From Affinundibacterium macrobrachii (GTDB taxonomy: Bacteria > Pseudomonadota > Gammaproteobacteria > Burkholderiales > Burkholderiaceae_D), in the NCBI RefSeq assembly GCF_014652415.1, contig NZ_BMYT01000005.1:186001-250000 (forward strand): a DNA stretch of 64,000 nt. The letters are read 5' to 3'. The position numbers and the translations under genes are program-made. This document shows, piece after piece, positions 17,651 to 25,955 of the stretch. The notes beneath the pieces were generated by a model that worked only from the letters and a program-made list of their open reading frames with translations, was not told where the DNA came from and did not search any database. Each line of letters starts with the position of its first letter. Position 1 is the first letter of the stretch.

Positions 17651-20296
17651 ATGAAAAGTAATTTGAAACCTGGTTTGACGCCTATTGCATCAGCCGTTTC
17701 TATGCTGGTGATGACAGTTGCGATGTCTGCACAAGCGCAACAAGTCGACACTAAGAAAGAGGAATCTCAGCAAGTCACTGTGACTGGCATTCGTATGGCA
17801 CTGCAAAGTGCAGTGAACATCAAGCGTAATGCGAATTCTGTTGTTGACGCAGTGTCGGCTGAAGATGTCGGTAAATTGCCAGATACTGATGTTGGCGAAT
17901 CATTGGGTCGTATTCCAGGTGTGACTGTTGGCCGTGCATTCGGCCAAGGTGCTTCTGTATCTGTGCGTGGATCTGATCCACAAATGACTTACACGACTTT
18001 GAATGGTCAAACAGTCGCCTCGACAGGTTGGTATGATCAACAGGCGCTGGATCGCTCATTCAATTATTCATTATTACCTTCTGAATTGATTGGTGGTATG
18101 GATGTGTATAAATCGTCCCAGGCAGATTTGACGGAAGGTGGTATCGGCGGCACCGTTATCGTAAAAACACGTAAACCATTAGACATGAAATCTGGCACCG
18201 CCTATGTTGGTGCTAAGGCTGGTAAAGGCAGTGTGAGCGATAAAGTATCGACTGATTTGTCGGGCATGTTCAGTTGGAAAAATGATGCCAATACTTTTGG
18301 TGTGTTAATCGCAGGCGCGCACGAGAAAGGTGACTATATTCGTCGTGGCGTAGAATCTGATTCTCGTTGGTCTGCTGACGTTGCGCCAACTACATTTGTG
18401 CAAGAACGTAAACGCTCTGCGCTCAATATCAATCTACAAGCACGTCCAGTGCAAGGCTTGGATTTAGGTTTGAATTATATGAAGTTGGAATTGGATGCAG
18501 ATAACTCCAACACCAGTCACTATATTTTCCATGATCCAAACTGCACGCAACGCAATACAAGCGTTAAATCTGCCTTTAACCCAGATGGCGTTTGTTTGAA
18601 GAGTAATACAACTGCCGCTAAAGCGAGTGATGCTTTCCTTCAAACTTGGGCACGTCAAGGTAAAATGACTTCTGATAGTTTCACCTTAAATGCAACTTAT
18701 AAAGGCGAAGGCTACAAATTAGATGCGATGGCGGGAACCACCAAGGCAGACGGCGGTACTTCAATGACAACCAACTATTCTTATGGTTGGTGGACAGCTG
18801 GGGCAACTTTGCCTAAATGGACAGGAGCGATTGACGCTACTGGTAAACAGATTGTAATTTCTCCAGCATCGAGCCAAAACGTTTCAGTAGCGAATTTGCC
18901 AGCAAAAACTGGTCCAGCTGGTTCTTGGGCTACCTCACGCGGACCGAACGCAGATAAAGAAAATTTCGCTCAAGCTGACTTAAGTTTGAACGTCAATTGG
19001 GGTGCGATTACGTCTTTCAAAACTGGTTTCCGCAAATCTGATCACACTTTCAGAAAGGCGACAGATCGTGCATCTTTTGCTGCAACGGCGAAAGAGGTTG
19101 CTACTTCCAGCTTGTACGACGGTAGTATGGCAATGGGTTCATTGGGATGGTCATCGCCACGTCCAAATATCGCAGCAATGATGGCGAATACAAATCAAAA
19201 TGTGACTGGCTGGATTGAAGAGCGCGGCGGTTATGGTAAGTTGAATGAAGACAATACTGCGCTTTACGGTATGTTTAATTTTGAACAAGAGCAATGGCAT
19301 GGAAATTTTGGTCTGCGTTACATTAGTTCTGATGTCACCGCAGAAGGTTATAAGTTGGATGGTACAGCGGTCGCTGCTGGCGATATCGCACAAAATGCTG
19401 GTTGGGGTCGTACGAAAAAAACAGAATCAGCCAGCTATAACGATGTATTGCCAAGCTTGAACGTGGCATACGATTTGAATAGTAATTCCATTTTGCGTTT
19501 TACTGCATCACAAGCCATCACGCGTCCAAATTATGAAAACATGTTTATTGCAACGCAATCAGGTTTTCAAGACACAGTAGCTGGCAACGAGACCGTGAGT
19601 TTTGGTAGTGCAGGCTTGAAGCCAATGAAGTCAACGCAGTTTGATTTGGGCGTGGAATACTACTATGGGAAAGGTAATTTGTTCTCATTGATGTACTTCC
19701 ACAAAGATATCAATAACTTTATTACGACTGCAACCAAGATCAATCAATCAATTGGTGTAGTGAGTCCTGACAGCGGTAAAGATAGTTGGACTGTGAATCA
19801 GTACATTAATGCAGGTGGTGGAAAAATTAATGGTATTGAAGCCCAAATTAACCATGCATTCGACAATGGCTTTGGTGTCGTTGCTAACTACACTTTGTCT
19901 GATGCGAAAGCACCATCAACAAGCTATCAGGATCAATTGAATGTATTCACATTGTCTTCTAAGCACAATGCCAATTTAGTTGGTTACTGGGAAAATGAGA
20001 CTTATTCTGCGCGTTTAGCCTATAACTGGCGCTCCAAATACATGGTACGTGAAACAGGTTGGTATGGAAATCGTATGCATGATGCCTACGGTACTTTGGA
20101 CGCTAGCTTTGGCTGGAACATCAATAAGAATCTTCGTTTGGCATTTGAAGCAACAAATCTGCTGAAAGAAGATGATGTGCAATATGGTGCAGCTGCAGCG
20201 AATACGACGGTGAAAGATCCATTGAAGATGGGTTATCCAGCGTGGTCATTTATTGGCGAAAGAATGTATAGAATCAGTTTGAGCGCGAAGTTCTAA
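17651..20296 (+). CDS. TonB-dependent receptor, GlcNAc/chito-oligosaccharide type (copy 1)
   Basis: 881-residue outer membrane receptor. Signal peptide about 1-29 (ending SAQAQQ), TonB box-like QQVTVTG (about 41-47), plug domain with ADVGKLPDTDVGE-like helix (EDVGKLPDTDVGESL), RIPGVTVGRA and VYKSSQADLTEGGIGGTV (to about 185), then a 22-strand barrel ending in the usual aromatic terminus (YRISLSAKF). This is the large receptor subfamily seen in carbohydrate loci of Xanthomonas, Caulobacter and alteromonads. The promoter shared with the nagK operon points to GlcNAc or chitin fragments as ligand; that is inference. The ATG follows TTGGGGGAATAA, a leader sequence also found before copy 2. A strong terminator follows. 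Confidence 0.9.
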   Translation: MKSNLKPGLTPIASAVSMLVMTVAMSAQAQQVDTKKEESQQVTVTGIRMALQSAVNIKRNANSVVDAVSAEDVGKLPDTDVGESLGRIPGVTVGRAFGQGASVSVRGSDPQMTYTTLNGQTVASTGWYDQQALDRSFNYSLLPSELIGGMDVYKSSQADLTEGGIGGTVIVKTRKPLDMKSGTAYVGAKAGKGSVSDKVSTDLSGMFSWKNDANTFGVLIAGAHEKGDYIRRGVESDSRWSADVAPTTFVQERKRSALNINLQARPVQGLDLGLNYMKLELDADNSNTSHYIFHDPNCTQRNTSVKSAFNPDGVCLKSNTTAAKASDAFLQTWARQGKMTSDSFTLNATYKGEGYKLDAMAGTTKADGGTSMTTNYSYGWWTAGATLPKWTGAIDATGKQIVISPASSQNVSVANLPAKTGPAGSWATSRGPNADKENFAQADLSLNVNWGAITSFKTGFRKSDHTFRKATDRASFAATAKEVATSSLYDGSMAMGSLGWSSPRPNIAAMMANTNQNVTGWIEERGGYGKLNEDNTALYGMFNFEQEQWHGNFGLRYISSDVTAEGYKLDGTAVAAGDIAQNAGWGRTKKTESASYNDVLPSLNVAYDLNSNSILRFTASQAITRPNYENMFIATQSGFQDTVAGNETVSFGSAGLKPMKSTQFDLGVEYYYGKGNLFSLMYFHKDINNFITTATKINQSIGVVSPDSGKDSWTVNQYINAGGGKINGIEAQINHAFDNGFGVVANYTLSDAKAPSTSYQDQLNVFTLSSKHNANLVGYWENETYSARLAYNWRSKYMVRETGWYGNRMHDAYGTLDASFGWNINKNLRLAFEATNLLKEDDVQYGAAAANTTVKDPLKMGYPAWSFIGERMYRISLSAKF

Positions 20297-20322
20297 TCGA
20301 TTCTTAGTTTCGTCCTTGTATA

Positions 20323-20351
20323 AAACAGCCCGACTTTTCATCGGGCTGTTT
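20323..20351 (+). terminator. Rho-independent terminator after receptor gene 1
   Basis: Perfect 11-bp stem AAACAGCCCGA (20323-20333) and TCGGGCTGTTT (20341-20351), 7-nt loop, then a TTCTTTT tract. It also sits just past the convergent DUF6445 stop. Confidence 0.9.
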
Positions 20352-20364
20352 TTCTTTTGGTAGA

Positions 20365-21072
20365 TCAAAAATCGTAAAAAGTATTGACGGTGAGTCGACC
20401 TTTACGTGGATCATCCGTGATGCTGATTGCCGGATTGATGCAGGCGGTATGTAGCAAGCTACCGTGATACATCACCAGTCGATTAAATTTCGCAGGGATC
20501 ATACCGAGAAATTGAAATTGCTCGGTAGAGTCGTCGAAATAGCGCTGCGCTGGACGCTTTGCATTGATTTCTTGGTAGTACACATCTAAGTAATGCTCAC
20601 GCGTGCTTTCGGTAATTTGTTGTAGTCCTGTTGCATTGTGTCGATAGAAGCCCGTGCCTCCATGTCGTTCGTTGCAAAGATAAAGTAGAACTGCCATATG
20701 GTAAGGTGTACTGGCATCGAAATGCGGCGTCCGTTGTAAAGGTCCGAGCTCAGACGCCGGCATGGTGGTTAGCGAGAAGGCGCAAATACTTTTTCTTAAT
20801 GCTAGTTGCTCAGGTATATGAAAATTGGTCTTGATGATCGGTTCAAGAAAATCGGTCAGATTCAATGAGTAATCGGTTGGTGCTTGCGCTCTGATGCCAG
20901 GGTAACCTTTATGGTCCGCATAACCAGGATAGCGACTGAATTCGCTGTTGACTGCAATTTCAAGTAAATGGCTTGGGTTTTCCAGAAAATCATCAATGAT
21001 TAAGGCTTGATGGTCTCCAATCTGGACGGATTGAATAACCGGATTTTCGTTAATCGAAAAGTGTTGACTCAT
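20365..21072 (-). CDS. DUF6445 family protein, putative 2-oxoglutarate/Fe(II)-type oxygenase fold
   Basis: 235-residue cytosolic protein. It resembles DUF6445, a family often found beside carbohydrate TonB receptors together with SapC-like and tryptophan-halogenase-like genes. A plausible Fe(II) site is visible: HFD (H117, D119) in TPHFDAS, a distal His in YHGSLLHTA (H203 or H208), and Arg226 in GRLTVNTFYDF that could bind a co-substrate carboxylate. The surrounding strand order (YHMAVLLYLCNERHGGTGFYRH) is that of a double-stranded beta helix as in prolyl-4-hydroxylase-like enzymes. The substrate is unknown. It lies between the two receptor genes on the opposite strand, and I see no AATACC site near its start, so it may not share their regulation. 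Confidence 0.7.
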   Translation of the reverse strand: MSQHFSINENPVIQSVQIGDHQALIIDDFLENPSHLLEIAVNSEFSRYPGYADHKGYPGIRAQAPTDYSLNLTDFLEPIIKTNFHIPEQLALRKSICAFSLTTMPASELGPLQRTPHFDASTPYHMAVLLYLCNERHGGTGFYRHNATGLQQITESTREHYLDVYYQEINAKRPAQRYFDDSTEQFQFLGMIPAKFNRLVMYHGSLLHTACINPAISITDDPRKGRLTVNTFYDF

Positions 21073-21398
21073 GGTTCGCCATTCTAAGATTTTTGCTTAA
21101 GTTAATTTTTCGGTGGAACAGTGAAAACGTCACGCCCCTGCTATTTTAAATTGTCTGCATATGAATCAGGTGTATCGCCAATAAAAATCTTCAGATCGTT
21201 TTCCTCAATACATTTCCTTTGTGCGATGGGCACAGACATGCATCTTTCGAGTTGTTTCTTTCGTTGTTTCTAAAGCATTCAGGTAGTAATAAGGTGTTCC
21301 TAAAAATTATTTTTATTTTGATTTCTTGATGTGCAGGCTTGTTAGATAAGTGGCTTTATGTTCAATGAAATTGGTCTGCATCTCAGTAAATGGCCTGG

Positions 21399-21416
21399 TG
21401 TTGGATTGAGTCAACA
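21399..21416. promoter_or_regulatory. Conserved upstream dyad, receptor gene 2
   Basis: TGTTGGATTGAGTCAACA then TACCA, identical to 17125-17147. It sits 146 bp before the tandem operator. Confidence 0.5.
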
Positions 21417-21500
21417 TACCAATAAGTTGGGGTGGGTTAATTTTTAGAATAAATCTGATTGTAAACAAGTAGTTAGGTTTAATCGCTTTCTATTTGTGTT

Positions 21501-21578
21501 AATACCAATATAGATTATTTGCATGATACCAATCAAATAAATGTAATACCACATGAATACCGTTTGACAATTGGTATT
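21501..21578 (+). promoter_or_regulatory. NagQ-like operator array, receptor gene 2
   Basis: Half-sites AATACCA at 21501, GATACCA at 21525, AATACCA at 21545, AATACCG at 21556 and inverted TGGTATT at 21572. The spacings (24, 20, 11, 16) almost equal those before receptor gene 1 (23, 20, 11, 16). The core direct repeat is at 21545-21561. Confidence 0.75.
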
Positions 21579-21592
21579 AATAAAATTAAAGT
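21564..21592 (+). promoter_or_regulatory. Sigma70-type promoter, receptor gene 2
   Basis: TTGACA (21564-21569), 17-bp spacer, TAAAGT (21587-21592), beginning 2 bp after the tandem operator. The predicted leader is about 260 nt and includes the G-rich motif at 21618-21634. Confidence 0.75.
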
Positions 21593-21858
21593 GAAAGCTC
21601 TTCGAGATCTGTAAATTATTCCTGTGGGGGGAGTATTTAGTTTGAAGTAGTCAGATGCTGGAGCGGCACGACAATTTGTATTGATGTGCTTGTTTGGGAA
21701 ATGAGAGCGTCGATATCACTCGTATGGATTGATGATGTCGTGTTTGGGTTCCGGAGTGAGTAGATGATTTTGAAATTGGTGCAATGATTTGCTGGTAGTT
21801 AGGTGACTTAGCGAATCATCTGCATTTTGGAAGTTTGATGAAATCCTTGGGGGAATAC

Positions 21859-24651
21859 ATGAAAAGTAATTTGAAACTAAATCTGACACCTATCGCTTCT
21901 GCGGTATCTGTTTTGATCGTGACGGCAGCGATGGCAACATCGATGTCGGTACAGGCGCAGCAAGCAGACACGAAAAAGGACGAGACACAGCAAGTGACAG
22001 TCACTGGTGTTCGTGCATCAATGCAGCAGTCCTTGAATCAAAAACGTAATGCTGAGTCACACATTGAAGTGATTACTGCCGAAGACATCGGTAAGATGCC
22101 GGACAAAAACGTCGCGGATTCTTTGCAACGTGTTTCTGGCGTGACGACTAGTTCAGCTTCTGGTAACGAAGGTGGTTTCGATGAGAATGATCGCGTCAGT
22201 ATGCGTGGTACGAATCCAAGTTTGACACAAACTTTGATTAATGGTCACAACATGGCTGCTGGCGATTGGTTTGTCTTGAACCAATCTGGTGCTGGTGTCG
22301 GTCGTTCTATTAGCTATACCTTGTTGCCTTCTGAATTAGTTGGTCGTATCGAAGTCAATAAATCTTCACAAGCAAGCTTGGTAGAAGGTGGTGTTGCAGG
22401 CTCGATCAATGTGATCACGCGTAAGCCATTGGAATTTAAAAAGCAATTAACAGCTGAAGCGTCATTGGGTGTTGTTTATGCTGATTTGCCAAAGAAATCA
22501 GATCCACAATTGAGTGGTTTGATTAACTGGAAAAATGATGCAAATACTTTTGGTTTGATGGTGCAGGCGTTCTCAGAGAAGCGTAGTTTGCGTCGTGATG
22601 GTCAAGAAATTTTAGGTTGGTCTCAAATTGCTGCAAATAGTCCAATGGCTAAATCCAATCCAGATTTGGCTGGTGCTTATTATCCAAGCTTGATGGGTTC
22701 AGCATTGTTTGAGCAAACGCGTCATCGTACCGGTGGTTTAGTTAGTGCACAATTCAAGCCAAGCAAAGAATTTGACATTGTTTTAAATGGCTTTAGCTCG
22801 AAGTTGGATGCAGCGAACTACAATCGTAACTATATGTTCTGGGGTTCACGCATTATCGATAGTGGTAATGGACAAGCACCTGAGCCAGGTTACACAGTCG
22901 CGAATGATGGTGGCGTGAAGACTTTAACTAGCGCGACTTTCAAGCCAATCGCAGGCAATACATACGGCGTGTATGATCAAATCTCCCGTCCAGATGCAGG
23001 CTCAGAAGTTAATTTCTTTAGCGCTGATGCAACTTGGAAAGCCAATGCCGACTTGAAATTTAATGCGCAATTGGGTACGTCAAAAGCGACAGGTAAAACA
23101 CCAACGCAAGACGTGGCTGAGTGGAATGTTGGTGTTGGTTCCGGTGCATCTTATCGTATCAATGGTGTCGATAATGCGGCAGATTGGAAGTTAGGAAATA
23201 CCAATTACGGAAGCCGTGCAAACGATACCTTGGGTTGGGTATTTGGTTATCAAAATACGATAGTCGACGACAAAGAGTCTTGGGCGAAGTTGGATGGCGA
23301 GTATCAATTAAATCAAGGTGTATTCAGTACATTGAAATTTGGTGTACGTGCTACCGAACATAAACGTAGTAGCGATGCTGCGCTCGGTCAAGGTCCTGGC
23401 TGTAAAAATGCTGCTGGTACGCAAGCACCTTGGGATTGGTCACAATCTACATGGTGTCCAGCTGGCACGATCGCGCAAAACGATCCAGCTAAGTTCCCAT
23501 CCACAGTCAGCCAATATCCTTCTAATTATGGTTCTGGTTTAGGTGGCAATTTCCCATCGAATATTTGGTATTACACACCAGCGCAATTGGCTGAATTTAA
23601 CAAGTATTCGAACCGCGACAATAACGGAACACGTCTTGACTATGGTACGCAGTTTGCTTTGAAAGAAAACGTCAATGCGTTCTATGTACAAGGAAACATG
23701 GAGGGTGAAGGTTGGAGTGGTAATGTTGGTCTGCGTTATGTACAAACGAAGGAAAACGTCGTGTCCACTTTGACTGGCCCAGGTGCAGGTCAGAAGACAT
23801 CTGATTTTGGTACTTTCCATTTCGCGACAACTGAAAATACCTTTAACGATATTTTGCCAAGTTTGAATTTGCGTTTTGATGTGCAGAAAGATTTGGTTGC
23901 TCGTTTCGCGGTTTCTAAAACGATGACGCGTCCAGACTTTGGTGCATTGGCTAGTGCAATTAGCTTGAGTCCACCAGCAACGGCAACAGGCGTTGGTAGT
24001 GGTAGTGGTGCGAATCCAAACTTGAAACCAATTCGTTCTAATAATTTGGATGTTTCCTTGGAATGGTATTTTGCGCCACGTGCTTTGTTGTCTGGTAGCG
24101 TGTACTACATGGATTTGACTAGCTATGTTGGTATTGGTCAAGTTTCACGTAGTTACTTCACGACTAGCGCTGCAATTCCTCAAGGTGCGATGGTTCCATA
24201 CGTGTTGAGCGTACCAGTCAACACAAGTGCGAAAGTGAAAGGTTTTGAGTTGGCATACGAACAGCCAATTGGTGCTAACTTCGGTTTTGCTACGAACTAC
24301 ACTTACGCTGATGCAAAAGACGCCAAAGATCAAGAAGTGGTTGGTGCTTCTAAGAACACGTATAACTTGAGTGGTTACTATGAAGACGACACGTTCAATG
24401 CGCGTCTGTCCTATAGCTATCGTTCAGCGTTCTACAGTGGCTTGGATCGTGAGACAGCATTCTCACAAGCTGCAACAGGATCTTTGTCTGCTTCTTTAGG
24501 TTACAAAATCAATGAAAATTTTGCGATTTCATTTGATGCGCATAACTTGAATAAGCCAACCTTGAAGTATTTCGCTTTGAATGAGAACCAACCACGTTCA
24601 ATTTATCAAAGTGGTCGTCAATACTATTTGACTCTGCGCGCGAAGATGTAA
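21859..24651 (+). CDS. TonB-dependent receptor, GlcNAc/chito-oligosaccharide type (copy 2)
   Basis: 930-residue outer membrane receptor, paralogous to the 17.6-20.3 kb gene. Signal peptide about 1-34 (ending SVQAQQ), TonB box-like QQVTVTG, plug motifs EDIGKMPDKNVADSLQRVSGV and VNKSSQASLVEGGVAGSI, then a beta barrel ending YYLTLRAKM. The two receptors share the N-terminus (MKSNLK..LTPIASAVS), the plug and the promoter, but differ through most of the barrel, which suggests different ligands. The start chosen follows TTGGGGGAATAC exactly as in copy 1; an ATG eight codons upstream (21835) is in frame but less likely. Final residue is Met, not the Phe usual for outer membrane insertion, which is uncommon but occurs. 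Two hairpins with T-runs follow. Confidence 0.9.
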   Translation: MKSNLKLNLTPIASAVSVLIVTAAMATSMSVQAQQADTKKDETQQVTVTGVRASMQQSLNQKRNAESHIEVITAEDIGKMPDKNVADSLQRVSGVTTSSASGNEGGFDENDRVSMRGTNPSLTQTLINGHNMAAGDWFVLNQSGAGVGRSISYTLLPSELVGRIEVNKSSQASLVEGGVAGSINVITRKPLEFKKQLTAEASLGVVYADLPKKSDPQLSGLINWKNDANTFGLMVQAFSEKRSLRRDGQEILGWSQIAANSPMAKSNPDLAGAYYPSLMGSALFEQTRHRTGGLVSAQFKPSKEFDIVLNGFSSKLDAANYNRNYMFWGSRIIDSGNGQAPEPGYTVANDGGVKTLTSATFKPIAGNTYGVYDQISRPDAGSEVNFFSADATWKANADLKFNAQLGTSKATGKTPTQDVAEWNVGVGSGASYRINGVDNAADWKLGNTNYGSRANDTLGWVFGYQNTIVDDKESWAKLDGEYQLNQGVFSTLKFGVRATEHKRSSDAALGQGPGCKNAAGTQAPWDWSQSTWCPAGTIAQNDPAKFPSTVSQYPSNYGSGLGGNFPSNIWYYTPAQLAEFNKYSNRDNNGTRLDYGTQFALKENVNAFYVQGNMEGEGWSGNVGLRYVQTKENVVSTLTGPGAGQKTSDFGTFHFATTENTFNDILPSLNLRFDVQKDLVARFAVSKTMTRPDFGALASAISLSPPATATGVGSGSGANPNLKPIRSNNLDVSLEWYFAPRALLSGSVYYMDLTSYVGIGQVSRSYFTTSAAIPQGAMVPYVLSVPVNTSAKVKGFELAYEQPIGANFGFATNYTYADAKDAKDQEVVGASKNTYNLSGYYEDDTFNARLSYSYRSAFYSGLDRETAFSQAATGSLSASLGYKINENFAISFDAHNLNKPTLKYFALNENQPRSIYQSGRQYYLTLRAKM

Positions 24652-24670
24652 TTGAGATGTAATCAAGCGA

Positions 24671-24698
24671 CGGTCGTCGTAGGAAACGATGGCGACCG
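24671..24698 (+). terminator. First hairpin after receptor gene 2
   Basis: CGGTCG-TCGT (24671-24680) pairs with ACGA and CGACCG (24686-24698, small bulge), followed by GTTTTTG. Probable terminator. Confidence 0.6.
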
Positions 24699-24724
24699 GT
24701 TTTTGTCAGTGTCAAAGAAAGGAG

Positions 24725-24755
24725 TGACGAGGCCATTAGCTTCGTCATTTTTTTT
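24725..24755 (+). terminator. Second terminator after receptor gene 2
   Basis: TGACGA (24725-24730) pairs with TCGTCA (24742-24747), followed by eight T. Together with the hairpin just upstream it forms a double terminator that isolates the nagK operon. Confidence 0.75.
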
Positions 24756-24881
24756 CGCTCTTTGTTTTGTTCGATGGCTATGTATTTTTGCGCGTTTTTC
24801 TGAGCATAAAGCTGGGTTCTGCTTCACTAGCAAATTGACGCAATATTGTTGTGTTGAAACGAAAGAATGAAGAAAATTTTA

Positions 24882-24929
24882 AATACCACTTAAATACCTA
24901 TTGACAGCCACTTTGGAAACACCTAAAGT
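24882..24929 (+). promoter_or_regulatory. NagQ-like operator and promoter of the nagK operon
   Basis: Direct repeat AATACCACTTAAATACC (24882-24898), then 2 bp, TTGACA (24901-24906), 17 bp, TAAAGT (24924-24929). Same layout as the two receptor promoters but without the extra half-sites. The predicted leader is only about 50 nt. Confidence 0.75.
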
Positions 24930-24988
24930 GTTCTTATATCTTAAATTTTGTCTATCGCTACTTGATAGTTAACGTTTTTTCTTTGGAA

Positions 24989-25906
24989 ATGCCCGTGAGC
25001 CAAATGCAGCAAAATCAGCAAATTCAATCGACGCAAATTCAATATCTGATCGGTGTTGATGGTGGTGGCACTGGTACGCGCATCGTGTTGACGGATAGAA
25101 ATGGTATTGAACTTGCTCGCGGTACCGCCGGTCCGTCTGGATTGATGCATGGAGCAAGCGCTGCGTGGAAAGCTATTTTATCAGCAATTGAGCAGGCATT
25201 TGCAACAAGTGGTATTGTTGCTCCTGCATTTCAGCAGATCGCGATTGGTTGTGGTTTGGCTGGTGTGAATAATAAGCTTTGGGCAGCGGAGTTTGTCGCT
25301 GCAAATCCAGGTTTCGGTATGCTATTTGCTGAAACCGATGCGGGTACAACCTTGCTTGGAGCGCATCAGGGCAAACCAGGCGCGATTATCGCTCTTGGAA
25401 CTGGTAGTGTCGGTGAGGTCATGTTGGCTGATGGTAGTCGGCGTGAAGTTGGCGGTTGGGGATTCCCTTCAAGCGATGAGGCAAGTGGTGCTTGGATGGG
25501 CTTGCGGGCAATTAATCATGTACAGCATGTACTGGACGGACGCGCCGCAGGTGATGAGTTTGCAACGGCTATTATCGATTTTTGTGGTGGTAATAAAGAT
25601 GCGGTTTTTGCTTGGTTAGGCGGTGCGACGCAAACCAAATTTGCGCAGTTAGCGCCTTTGGTCATCCAATATGCAGCACGTAATCAAAAAGCGAAAAGCA
25701 TCTTAATAGAGGCAGGGATAGAAGTAGAAAAAATGGCGAATGCCTTAGATCCGAATTGTGAAATGCCGATCGCTTTATGCGGCGGTTTGGCAGATGCGGT
25801 TTGGAACTATTTGCCAGAAAAATTATTGCAGCGCGTAAGTAAACCAATCGGTGATTCTTCTTCCGGTGCGCTTATTTTGGTCAGAAAACATTTGATGAAG
25901 TCGTAG
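24989..25906 (+). CDS. nagK: N-acetylglucosamine kinase, BadF/BadG ATPase family
   Basis: 305-residue cytosolic sugar kinase of the ASKHA fold. Phosphate-1 motif VGVDGGGT-like (IGVDGGGTGTRIVLTD, about 24-39), sugar-binding region CGLAGVNN, TDAGTTLLGAH, the GAIIALGTGS loop, GGWGFPSSDEASGAWMG and the C-terminal adenosine loop ALCGGLAD are in the expected order. Expected reaction: ATP-dependent phosphorylation of GlcNAc, or glucosamine, at O6. It heads the kinase-GntR-nagA-nagB-nagZ run under the promoter at 24901. In-frame starts are possible at 24995 (GTG) and 25004 (ATG); the TTG at 24962 is less likely. Without a search I cannot separate GlcNAc kinase from glucosamine kinase; the presence of nagA downstream favours GlcNAc. 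Confidence 0.8.
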   Translation: MPVSQMQQNQQIQSTQIQYLIGVDGGGTGTRIVLTDRNGIELARGTAGPSGLMHGASAAWKAILSAIEQAFATSGIVAPAFQQIAIGCGLAGVNNKLWAAEFVAANPGFGMLFAETDAGTTLLGAHQGKPGAIIALGTGSVGEVMLADGSRREVGGWGFPSSDEASGAWMGLRAINHVQHVLDGRAAGDEFATAIIDFCGGNKDAVFAWLGGATQTKFAQLAPLVIQYAARNQKAKSILIEAGIEVEKMANALDPNCEMPIALCGGLADAVWNYLPEKLLQRVSKPIGDSSSGALILVRKHLMKS

Positions 25907-25955
25907 TTCAAATTAAAGACTTCAGAAACTCCAGAGACTTAGAGGGATAAAAAAT

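Larger units (their letters stand above)
21073..21858. other. Upstream region of receptor gene 2 and DUF6445 gene
   Basis: About 785 bp. The receptor side (21399 onward) repeats the layout upstream of receptor gene 1: dyad, half-site ladder, promoter and G-rich leader motif. The DUF6445 side (21073-21390) shows no site I can name. Confidence 0.6.

Noticed and set aside
23539-24141. 200-codon minus-strand open frame
   Set aside because: It overlaps the barrel of receptor gene 2 and is Thr/Arg/Trp/Cys-rich without any recognisable pattern. A shadow of the coding strand.
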